The notes beneath the pieces are model-generated. The model was not told the DNA's origin, ran no database searches, and worked only from the letters and a program-made list of their open reading frames with translations. Below, in pieces: positions 27,279 to 35,236 of a stretch of 64,000 nucleotides of DNA. The DNA is taken from contig JBEKRX010000020.1 of the NCBI GenBank assembly GCA_049518415.1, positions 17,334 to 81,333 on the forward strand, given 5' to 3'. Source of the DNA: CAVQND01 sp049518415. GTDB taxonomy: Bacteria; Verrucomicrobiota; Verrucomicrobiia; Limisphaerales; UBA8199. Position 1 is the stretch's first letter, and each line of letters starts with the position of its first letter. A program made the translations under genes and the position numbers.

Positions 27279-27710
27279 TCACCGCGCGATCTTCCGGAGC
27301 AGTTCCACAGCTCTCCCGCTCCGGCCCAGCAAATAAGTCAGCGAACTGGAGAGCTTTGCCGGCGGCCCAGCGACTTTCCGCCCCATCGCCTCCATCCAGG
27401 TGAAGTCCTTGCCCGAAGGCAGCGACAAGTCCGGGGCACGCTCGTCCTCCGACTGCCAAAGGACCAGCACCGCCTGCCTGCCCGTTTCGAAGCCGGCGAC
27501 ATGGCCGGCTTTCCCGATTGCCTTCGCGCCGACGCACTCGGGCGAGGGCCCGAGGACCTGCGTCAGCACCGCCGGCGGCCAGGCTGGATCCATGTAGAAA
27601 ATATTGCGCGCAGGCTTCGGCTGGTTGTCCGCCCACGCTGTTCCCGGCGCACGGAGCGCCGGGAGAACCACCAAAGCGACGAGGCGAATAAGGGACAGCA
27701 TGGAAAACAC
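27279..27710 (-). CDS. Short secreted protein, probable internally deleted gene
   Basis: This is a 143-residue ORF from the ATG at 27710 with a good signal peptide (LSLIRLVALVVLPAL to TAWAD). The rest matches no family as a whole, but the end (FTWMEAMGRKVAGPP then LSSSLTYLLGR) resembles the closing beta-domain of GH39/GH-A type enzymes, in which a D-x-x-G-R line is followed by a strand ending TYLLG. I suspect an internal deletion joined a leader to a tail. It lies 15 bp downstream of the DUF4832 gene on the same strand and is probably co-transcribed. Confidence 0.4.
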   Translation of the reverse strand: MFSMLSLIRLVALVVLPALRAPGTAWADNQPKPARNIFYMDPAWPPAVLTQVLGPSPECVGAKAIGKAGHVAGFETGRQAVLVLWQSEDERAPDLSLPSGKDFTWMEAMGRKVAGPPAKLSSSLTYLLGRSGRAVELLRKIAR

Positions 27711-27725
27711 TGGTTAGGACTGCGG

Positions 27726-29135
27726 CTATGGCGCGAGATCCACATGACTCACTGGGTGCCAGCCTTCGGCATCCCGCGCGGCAATCCCAAGCCGTACCGC
27801 GGGGGTCTTGCTTCCGGGGTCCACCACACCTACGGCCAGTCCGTAGCGGCCGGGCGGGATTGCGGCCGGCAGCCGCAGCAACGATTCGGTCTTCAGCGTG
27901 CCGGGCAGCCAGCCCCGGATGGAGGTATCGGTGACTGAAACGATAGGCTTGGCCTCTGGCTCCTTTTCGCTCTTGAGTTGCACGGCCACGCGGTAATCCC
28001 CGTAGGGCGGCGCGACGCCAACGTTCTCCCAGACAAGGCTTACCCTCAGATCGCCGCCGGGATGCGCGGTGGCAGGGTGGTCCACGCTGCGGACGACTAA
28101 CCGATAGCCAAGCCGCCGGAGAAATCGCTCCACCTCACCGCGAGTGCCCTCCGGCACTGGAGCGGACTTGTTGTTCATGTAACTGGCATGGCACCGCAGG
28201 GCGTAGTCGAAGATGTAAGGAATATCCCAGCCGGCCTCTTTCCACTTGCGCATGTCCCAGCAGCTTTCAAAAGCCACCGGCGCGGTTTTCCAGGCGTCCA
28301 TGGCCCCCGCATTGGTCAACTGCTGCAGGTAGAAGTTGTCCATGTGGTTCCAGGTTTTGGAGAAGCCGCCCAAGTCGCCCAGGCAATCGGCACGCCAACC
28401 GTAGCCTGCCTGGGCGGCGCGGGCCATACCCTCCCCGCTGCCGATCTGGATGACCTTGCTCGTTCGGGGAAAAGCATTGAGCCAGGCCTCGATGATTGCC
28501 AGGCGCGATTCCAACGGCGGCATCGGGACGGGTTTGCCGGTATCGACCTGGGTCGTGCCGCTCATGTGCCATTCACCCCAGAGGCCCACCGAACCGATGT
28601 CCACCAGGTCCAGGTCGGGATGCCCATCGTAGCGCTCACCCAGTTTGCGGATTAAACGAAAGTGCGCCTCTCGAAAACGCCCGTCGGTAAAATCCGGCAC
28701 CCAATGTTCGCCGCCCTCGAATTTGAACTCGACGCCCCGGCATCCTTGGTCCTTGAGCCAGGCCGGCACGTCCATGTACTCGCGCGAGCCGGTGCACATG
28801 ATGCGGAAGGCCAGCCTCTGGCCGGCACGCCGCGCGTGCGCCAGCAGGTCATCGAATTTCGCGAAATCGATCTGGCCGGCCTGGGGTTCGACTTCGCGCC
28901 AGTAGAAACGGAAATACGCGCTGGCGCTGGGCAGCCCTTGCAGATTCCTGTCCTGGTCGGCGAATTGGTGGAACGTCTGCCAGCCCATGCCCGGATTGGC
29001 GAACAGTTCGTCGCTCTCGCGGGGTTCGACGCGCATCTTCGGTGCCGCCAGTTGAGCCCCCGACGGTGAGAGCCGGCCCAGCATGCAGAAAACAATGACG
29101 GCGAAAGCGACGGTACTAAACGAGGCTCGTTTCAT
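27726..29135 (-). CDS. Secreted DUF4832/DUF4874 protein (GH-A-like barrel)
   Basis: This is a 469-residue exported protein of the DUF4832 family. Signal peptide at 1-27; the family opening NPGMGWQTF is near residue 48, then SAYFRFYWREVEPQAGQIDF (a GH42-type barrel strand), LVDIGSVGLWGEWHMSG and FDYALRCHASYMNNKSAP, followed by a C-terminal beta domain (VSLVWENVGVAPPYGDY). Members occur in polysaccharide gene clusters and are presumed hydrolases, but no activity is firmly assigned. It begins 320 bp downstream of the beta-helix gene on the same strand. Confidence 0.8.
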   Translation of the reverse strand: MKRASFSTVAFAVIVFCMLGRLSPSGAQLAAPKMRVEPRESDELFANPGMGWQTFHQFADQDRNLQGLPSASAYFRFYWREVEPQAGQIDFAKFDDLLAHARRAGQRLAFRIMCTGSREYMDVPAWLKDQGCRGVEFKFEGGEHWVPDFTDGRFREAHFRLIRKLGERYDGHPDLDLVDIGSVGLWGEWHMSGTTQVDTGKPVPMPPLESRLAIIEAWLNAFPRTSKVIQIGSGEGMARAAQAGYGWRADCLGDLGGFSKTWNHMDNFYLQQLTNAGAMDAWKTAPVAFESCWDMRKWKEAGWDIPYIFDYALRCHASYMNNKSAPVPEGTRGEVERFLRRLGYRLVVRSVDHPATAHPGGDLRVSLVWENVGVAPPYGDYRVAVQLKSEKEPEAKPIVSVTDTSIRGWLPGTLKTESLLRLPAAIPPGRYGLAVGVVDPGSKTPAVRLGIAARDAEGWHPVSHVDLAP

Positions 29136-29455
29136 AAATGAAGTGGGCTTGTAACCGCCGCGAGGCGCCTGTAGCGCTCGCGGTCGCTACCACCGTCTTC
29201 AACCACCATCGCCGGCTGTATCGCTTTGTCATGCTCTATTCCAGTTATGGTGCCTTACTGCTTCCAAGCCGCGACTATGCAGGTGGCAGAATCGCGAAAC
29301 AAACGAAAACTGAAAGACGAAATCGCGCGTTGGAATGGTCGCAAACTGACCGTCAACCTTTGAGCTGTTCATCACGCTTTGCTCGGTAGTAATCTCGCCC
29401 AAACGATGAAACGGCGGCGGCGGCAGGCGTCGAATCTTTCTGCAGGGTTCCAGAG
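29136..29455. other. Intergenic region
   Basis: These 320 bp hold no gene I can support. Base composition is slightly richer in A and T in the middle. It presumably contains the promoter of the DUF4832 gene (minus) and the 3' end signals of the beta-helix gene; no hairpin with a T-run is evident. Confidence 0.4.
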
Positions 29456-31813
29456 TTAGGGCTGAGCCCGGAATTCCACCACCGCGCCGCGTCCACCGCC
29501 CGCCATGACGCGATAAATGCGGAGGTCCGTGACGTTGGCTGGAACGGAAGCATCCGGCAACCAGACACGCGCTCCTCGCAACGGAGCCAGGTGATGCAGG
29601 AGCGTGGCGTCGTCCACGGTGCCGCGATTGTCCAGCGGGCCGGCGCCGGCGGCAGACTTGGCCGGGTCGGGATGATCGCCCATGTTGGCCATAAATTCAT
29701 AGCCTTTGGGCGCGGCCTCTTTCCTGGCGGTGTTCACATTGCACCCGACGAGGCCGCCGCGCGCTGGCGGTCGGGCGAGGTTGCGCCACACGTCGTCGGC
29801 GGTGGTCTTCTGCTCAATCCAGAACTGGTTGTTCAGCGCCAGCACGCTTGCGCCGCTGCCGTCTCCGCGCAGTTCAAAGCGGCAGCTCGCCTTCGTCTCC
29901 ACCGGCAGCAGGATGCAGGTGGCGAGGGTGAACAGGCCGCGGAAGTTGTCGGCGGCAACGGTGGGCGAGCTAGGTGAGGTGGCGTAGGAAAAGCGTGTGG
30001 CGTCGATGCTCAACGTGCCGCGGTCGGCCAGGTGCAGGCCGTTCAGTGAATCGCTGCTGCGCTCGTGATAAACGCTGCGCACCACAAGCCGCCCGCCGTG
30101 GCGCACATCATACTGGCCCGCCGCCGAGCCGGTGGCGCCGGTGAAGATGCTCACCTGGTTCGTGGCGCGCTCCGCGTTGGGGCCGCCCAGCACTTCCACC
30201 CAGCGTCCGCCATTGCCGCTGCCTTGGAGTGAGCGGAGGAGCACGTCGGTCTGCTCGAGTCCGCTGATGCGGAGCGCAGCGGCGTTGGGGCTGCCTTGGG
30301 CGCCCGGTCCGTTGACGTTGAGTTGGTCGGCGAAGATGCGTCCGTGCGGCTGGTCACAGTCCTCCACGAGCAACGCTCGGGCTTGCCCGGCGTGGACGTA
30401 GAAATCGCGCAGGGTCGCGTGGCTGGGACTCGCGACGCGGAGAACGAGGCCGTCCTCTGGCCCGGTCCAGTTGAGGCGCGTGCCGGTTTCGCCGGCGCTG
30501 TCGCCGACGAGTTGGAGGTCGCAGCCAGCCGGGATGACGAGCGTCTTCGCGATCTGGTAGCTGCCCATCGGCAGGTGGACCACCGGACGCTGGCCCGCGA
30601 GTTTCGCCGCTTCGTCGATGGTCCGCTGGAGGGTGTCGGCATCGGCGCCGATGGGGACTTCTAAGGCCTTCGATTCGCGGTGCGGCGGCGTGGGCGGCAG
30701 CGTCGGGAGCGTCCCGGGAATCTCGTTGGCCGGCACCACCTGCTCCGCAAGCCGACGGAACCGGCCGCGTTCTTCGACGGCGTTTATCTTCGAGTAGAGG
30801 TTGCCGACGAGCGTCTGGTCGGCCCAAGTCATGCGCACACCGCGCGCCGTGCCCGTCAGGCGAAATCGGTTGTCCACGACCAGATACGGTCCGGCGTTGT
30901 CCAGGAGGACGGCCCAATCACCCGTCGGGTCGAGCACGCGATTGCCGGTCAGGCTCACGGGCGAACCCCACGAGTGGCCGGTGGAGAAATCAAAGAAACA
31001 CCGCGAGCCGACGCTGGTGTTGTTGACCGCCGAGAACGCCATGAGGTTGATGCTGCTCAGGTCGGCAATACGCGAGCGCAGGAAGAGCGACTCCCAGACG
31101 TGCCAGTTGCCCATGACGTTGTGGACGCCGCGCCCGCAATCCTCGAAGCGGCCGTGCCAGACCCAAATGTCCATCGAGTTCCAGTTCACCGTCTGGATGC
31201 CCGTCCCGCAGCGGAGGAACTGGCAGCGGAGCACGGCGTTCTCCGCCTGGCCGGCCGTCTTGGGGCCGCCGAAGACGAGGCCGTTGGTGGCGTCGCGGAA
31301 GATGAGGTCGCTGGTTTCGTTGTAAGTCGAGAAGGCTGGACCGTAGAACAAGGCCGTGCCGGCGCGGCCCGCTCCGTCGAAGGTGAGCCGCGAAATCTTG
31401 GAATACCACGCATCCCACTGGAACATCGTGCCGCCGTTCGTGCCGGCCCAGCGCAGAACCGTGTGCGCCGGGTCCTCACCGACGACCGCGACGCCCTGGC
31501 CATCCGTGTGCGCCTTGCGAACCGTTTTCAGCGTCCCGGTGATGCGATACGTGCCGGCAGGGAGGTAAAGCACGCAGGAGTTCGTGTGTTTTGTCAGTTC
31601 ATCGAGCGCGCGCTGGAGCGCCGTGGTGTCATCGGCCTGGCCGTCGCCGCGCGCGTCGTAATCGCGCTGCGCATTGCGCCAGCTCGGGAACGGCCCCACA
31701 AATTCCTCGTCGCCCAAGGCGGAAGCAGGCCTAGAAAACCAACCCAGGAAGAGGACGCACATCGCCAGCGCAGCCGTGGCCGGCAAGGAAGGGCGGTGGT
31801 GCAAAGTTCTCAT
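29456..31813 (-). CDS. Secreted double pectate-lyase-3 beta-helix protein
   Basis: This is a 785-residue exported protein with a signal peptide and two right-handed beta-helix modules of the Pectate_lyase_3 type. The first begins near residue 48 with DYDARGDGQADDTTALQRAL, the classic GDGxxDDTxAL entry, and VLYLPAGTYRI; the second begins near residue 390 with DADTLQRTIDEAA and VHLPMGSYQIAKTL. Polygalacturonase, lyase or glucanase activity are all possible for the fold; no catalytic residues can be assigned by eye. It lies 4 bp after the neighbouring beta-helix gene, so the two form one transcription unit. Confidence 0.8.
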   Translation of the reverse strand: MRTLHHRPSLPATAALAMCVLFLGWFSRPASALGDEEFVGPFPSWRNAQRDYDARGDGQADDTTALQRALDELTKHTNSCVLYLPAGTYRITGTLKTVRKAHTDGQGVAVVGEDPAHTVLRWAGTNGGTMFQWDAWYSKISRLTFDGAGRAGTALFYGPAFSTYNETSDLIFRDATNGLVFGGPKTAGQAENAVLRCQFLRCGTGIQTVNWNSMDIWVWHGRFEDCGRGVHNVMGNWHVWESLFLRSRIADLSSINLMAFSAVNNTSVGSRCFFDFSTGHSWGSPVSLTGNRVLDPTGDWAVLLDNAGPYLVVDNRFRLTGTARGVRMTWADQTLVGNLYSKINAVEERGRFRRLAEQVVPANEIPGTLPTLPPTPPHRESKALEVPIGADADTLQRTIDEAAKLAGQRPVVHLPMGSYQIAKTLVIPAGCDLQLVGDSAGETGTRLNWTGPEDGLVLRVASPSHATLRDFYVHAGQARALLVEDCDQPHGRIFADQLNVNGPGAQGSPNAAALRISGLEQTDVLLRSLQGSGNGGRWVEVLGGPNAERATNQVSIFTGATGSAAGQYDVRHGGRLVVRSVYHERSSDSLNGLHLADRGTLSIDATRFSYATSPSSPTVAADNFRGLFTLATCILLPVETKASCRFELRGDGSGASVLALNNQFWIEQKTTADDVWRNLARPPARGGLVGCNVNTARKEAAPKGYEFMANMGDHPDPAKSAAGAGPLDNRGTVDDATLLHHLAPLRGARVWLPDASVPANVTDLRIYRVMAGGGRGAVVEFRAQP

Positions 31814-31817
31814 GGTT

Positions 31818-33728
31818 TCACTCCTTGGCCCAGGTCAGCCACGATTGAGGTGCTTTGGTATTCCAGGCCTCCGTGGAGAAGGGCCGACTCCACTTCACCG
31901 AGCCGTCGGCGTAGAGAATGTTCACGCCCCGGCGATGACCGCAGTGGCCGTTGTTCACCATCCAATCGTGCGCGCCGACGAAATCCATCAGCAGCCATGT
32001 GTTCGCGGGCTCTTTGATGTCCGCGAGCCTCTTGCCGCTGAGCTTCTGGTTCCAGGCGTAGTTCAGGCCGAAGCGCTGCAGGTCCGGGCTGCACGTGGGG
32101 CAAGTGAACCGCGTCGTCTCCTTGTCTCCCAGGAGCACGCGCAGGCTGTCGGCGCTGGTTAGCGGGAGACGCGGATAGAACGCGGCCTTCGGCAGGCCAT
32201 CGTGCTTGCCGTCGTATTGCTTCAGCAGTGCGAAAAGCCGCTTCAGGTTCGACTGGCACTCGGACTGGCGGGCTTCGCTCTGGACTTCGTTGGCGAAGCA
32301 ATACGCTGGTTGCGAAACCATCACCTTCAGCGCGAGCACATCGTGGAACAGCGGCGGAAGGAGTTCGGCAGGATCCGCCGTCCAAGGCTTGGGTTGCCAC
32401 TCGGCCAGATCGCGCTCGCTGCGGCGGTTGGCCAGAGCAGCATCGGCCGGATCTTTCGGCCGGCGGTCGCTGCGCTGGTTGCCTTCCAGAACGGTGCCTG
32501 CGCCTCGATCCTGGACAGGTTCGTCCACGTGGTCAAACTCGTTTCGCAAGAGGAAGGTTTTCCGCGCGGTATCGGCGACCCGGATGCCGGTGTAAGTCGA
32601 GGCGAGGAAGTTCTCCGAGACGATCGTGTGCGACGTGCCGGCTCGTCCGCGCCCGCCGCCGACGTTGATGCCGGCTTCAGCCTGGGGCCGGACGAAGTCG
32701 AAGCCCGTTCGGTAACTGTGCGGCGAGCGGAGGCGATTGCGCACCACGTAATTGCCGAAGTTGGGATAGCCGACATGCGCGTTGTTCGCATGAGCGCCGG
32801 GCGTGCCGAGCCAGAGCGCCGTGCCGTCCATCCAGCAATTCACGAACGTGTTGTACCACGCGGGAAAGAATTTGCTCAGCCCCCTGCCGATGCCTTTCTC
32901 GTCCACCGCGCTGGCGTCTTCGCCCCAGAGGTCCGTGCCTTTGGCATGGTCGTCGCGGTGCATCTCGACCTGGTTGGCGATGCAATCGAGCCAGAGCGAC
33001 ATGCGGCAGGGCGTGTTGTTGAGGTTAGCGAAAAAGGCGTTCTCCACAAATTGCGGCGCCACGAGGTATTCGCTGGAGGCGTCGGGGGCGACGTTCCACG
33101 GCTGGTCCACGGTCAGCGTGGTGGCGGAGTTCTCCGCGACCCGGCGATACTGGCCGAAGCCGCGCCCGGAAATGATGAGCACGGTGGCCTCGCGATGGAA
33201 CCCGGGCTTCCAGTTCTGCTTCGTGTCGGTGAGTGTCGCGGCCGAACCGCCCGTGGCGGTGCTCACCGTCTTGCTCGCTTCAACCCCGCCGTGGACAAGA
33301 TATATTTCCTCCGCGTTCTCCCACGTGCCGCGCGAGGCCTGGTGAACTTCATTGAACCGGATGTAATTGTGCCGGCCCATCCCCAGCACGATGCGCCCGG
33401 GCGTGTCGGTCAGGATGTTCGCGTCAATCAAGGTCTGACTGAAGGAGCCGTTGAGGGTCACGACATCGTTGACCGCGCCGCCGTGAAAGGTGTTGCTGAT
33501 GATTTCCGCGCGCACCGCTGGGCCGACTCCGCCGATGCCCCAAGCGGCTGAACCGTAAATGTCGTTGTTGAGGAGCTTCACCCGCCGCGCGCCCGGCCCG
33601 GCATGAAAGGCGGCCAAGTAAAGCGGCCGCCGCGAGGAAGCATCTTCTTCCAGCGCGCGCAAGCGGCAGTCCACCACCGTGACATTGCTCACCTCGCCGC
33701 CGACCGGAAACGAAAGCTCGTTCGGCAC
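31818..33728 (-). CDS. Beta-helix protein, C-terminal part, fused to an H-X9-DG pseudopilin domain
   Basis: This is the downstream part of a gene split by a frameshift; its first good match continues directly from the frame ending at 33689. Residues 1-440 form beta-helix coils (NNDIYGSAAWGIG, IISNTFHGG, RFNEVHQASRG). The last about 150 residues are different: CQSNLKRLFALLKQYDG, YAWNQKLSG and HRRGVNILYADGSVKW, where His and Asp-Gly are separated by nine residues, the H-X9-DG pattern of verrucomicrobial and planctomycete type II pseudopilins. The hydrophobic pilin helix is absent, so the fold is used as a C-terminal module. The ATG at 33728 is probably not a real start. Confidence 0.75.
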   Translation of the reverse strand: MPNELSFPVGGEVSNVTVVDCRLRALEEDASSRRPLYLAAFHAGPGARRVKLLNNDIYGSAAWGIGGVGPAVRAEIISNTFHGGAVNDVVTLNGSFSQTLIDANILTDTPGRIVLGMGRHNYIRFNEVHQASRGTWENAEEIYLVHGGVEASKTVSTATGGSAATLTDTKQNWKPGFHREATVLIISGRGFGQYRRVAENSATTLTVDQPWNVAPDASSEYLVAPQFVENAFFANLNNTPCRMSLWLDCIANQVEMHRDDHAKGTDLWGEDASAVDEKGIGRGLSKFFPAWYNTFVNCWMDGTALWLGTPGAHANNAHVGYPNFGNYVVRNRLRSPHSYRTGFDFVRPQAEAGINVGGGRGRAGTSHTIVSENFLASTYTGIRVADTARKTFLLRNEFDHVDEPVQDRGAGTVLEGNQRSDRRPKDPADAALANRRSERDLAEWQPKPWTADPAELLPPLFHDVLALKVMVSQPAYCFANEVQSEARQSECQSNLKRLFALLKQYDGKHDGLPKAAFYPRLPLTSADSLRVLLGDKETTRFTCPTCSPDLQRFGLNYAWNQKLSGKRLADIKEPANTWLLMDFVGAHDWMVNNGHCGHRRGVNILYADGSVKWSRPFSTEAWNTKAPQSWLTWAKE

Positions 33729-34783
33729 GGCTTCGACCTGTCCGTAACCGCCGTCGCCCCCAGCCAGGTGGCGCCTTGCACCGTGAGCGACTCCAGGCCG
33801 GTGTCGTTATGCAGCCGAATGACGGCGGTGGGCGGCGGCAAGCTTTGAAACCAGGCCGCACGCGCTGCCTTCCGAGCATCACCGAATCCCTGGAGAATGC
33901 AGTTGTCGCGACTCGCGCCCCGCAGGCGAACACCCGAGGGCACTGCGAGCGTGCTGTCCGTGAGATGCGTGCCCGGTGGAAAGAACACGATGCCGCCGCC
34001 CGCCTTCTGCGCCGCTGCAATCGCGGCTTCCATGGCGTTGCGGTCGTTGGCGAGGCCGTCGCCTTTTGCGCCGAACTTGCGCACGTCGAACAATTTCCCA
34101 GCCGGCTTCGGCACGACGATTTCCAAGTCGCCCGCCTTTTGCCAACCCCACGCGCCGCCATTCGAGTCGTGGCAAAACAGTTCGTACTTGCCGGTGGACG
34201 CATCGGCCGGCACCTGGAAGTAAACCAGGCGCCGGTCCGCCGTGCGGAGCGCGCGAGCCTCCACGATGGTCCGCGGGAACAGGGTGATCGAGGCGCTCTT
34301 CAAGACCCAGTCAGAGCGCGGCAAGCCGAACCCGAAGACATGGACCAACGCGCCCGGCTCGGCCTGCTCTTCACTCACCCAAAGCGGCTTGGCGACGTGG
34401 AACAGGTACGGCTTGGAGAAACCTTCAGCGGTCTTCACCCAGACCACCGAACCTTGCAGCGGTGCGACGATGATTTGCCGCTCGACGTCCAGGGGGCCGA
34501 CGCGCTGCGCGCCTTCGGGCGGTTGTGCGGGAAGCTCCGGCGTGGGTTTCCCGAGCTGCTCCACAGCGTCACGGAGCGAATCGCTGAGCCGCGGCTGCCA
34601 GGTCCACACTTCAGTTTTCGCCGGGTCAAAGTTTTCACCCGTGAGGATGTGCGGACTGGCGTTGGGATACCCGGTCGGGAAATCGGGAAAGACATAGGAA
34701 ATCTCCGGTTTTGCCCCTCGGGCATCGAAATTCAGAAGCCCAACCCACGCCAGCGCCAGCGCCAGGTTCAGTTTTGCGTTCAT
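33689..34783 (-). CDS. Beta-helix protein, N-terminal part (frameshifted)
   Basis: This is the upstream part of the same gene. The ATG at 34783 opens a signal peptide, then an immunoglobulin-like region with the sentence-like start SYVFPDFPTGYPNASPHILT, and the pectate-lyase-3 entry FDVRKFGAKGDGLANDRNAM near residue 228, with IVFFPPGTHLTD. The conserved sense is lost after VQGATWLG. Adding one G to the G5 run (C5 at 33757-33761 on the plus strand) joins this frame to DGGYGQVEAVPNELSF of the downstream part. The joined protein would be about 990 residues. A true mutation and a sequencing error cannot be told apart here. Confidence 0.75.
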   Translation of the reverse strand: MNAKLNLALALAWVGLLNFDARGAKPEISYVFPDFPTGYPNASPHILTGENFDPAKTEVWTWQPRLSDSLRDAVEQLGKPTPELPAQPPEGAQRVGPLDVERQIIVAPLQGSVVWVKTAEGFSKPYLFHVAKPLWVSEEQAEPGALVHVFGFGLPRSDWVLKSASITLFPRTIVEARALRTADRRLVYFQVPADASTGKYELFCHDSNGGAWGWQKAGDLEIVVPKPAGKLFDVRKFGAKGDGLANDRNAMEAAIAAAQKAGGGIVFFPPGTHLTDSTLAVPSGVRLRGASRDNCILQGFGDARKAARAAWFQSLPPPTAVIRLHNDTGLESLTVQGATWLGATAVTDRSKPCRTSFRFRSAAR

Positions 34784-34869
34784 GCAGGCGGAAGCCTATC
34801 GAATATCCTCCTTGCTGTGAAACTCCATCGAGAGTTTTTCATCACCGGAAATGGCGCTCGCGAGTGTTA

Positions 34870-35034
34870 GCCAAGGGTCAAATCTTCTCGGGTCGGCTCC
34901 AGTTCTGTCACGCCCCAGTCCAGTCTCGAATAAGCCGCTGCAGGCGGTGGTAGCTTTCCTTCGGCTGGCCGTCGGCGCGCACGAAGCCGCCATGCGGCCA
35001 GAAATGTCCGCCTGCGTCCGAGAAGTCCCACCAG
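34870..35034 (-). pseudogene. Inverted copy of the GH10 gene 3' end
   Basis: The minus strand carries the last about 42 codons of a GH10 gene (WWDFSDAGGHFWPHGGFV onward, then the stop) plus about 39 bp downstream, nearly identical to 20285-20450. The upstream nine tenths of the gene are missing; at 35035 the similarity stops abruptly. The rest of the 34784-35236 gap holds nothing recognisable. Confidence 0.85.
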
Positions 35035-35236
35035 ACGGCCGATGAACCGGATGAATTCTGTCTTCATGAAAATCTGCCAGAACCGTGGCAGACCAGCCGA
35101 AAAATTCAATCCTGCTCTGCGACCGGCGGCATTGGCCTTTAAAATCGCAACCAGACGCGGCGAGTCGCTCCAGGCCATTCCTCAGAACCTCGGGTTGCTC
35201 CACCCGCTGAAGACCTTCCTTTCTGAGCGAGAGCAA

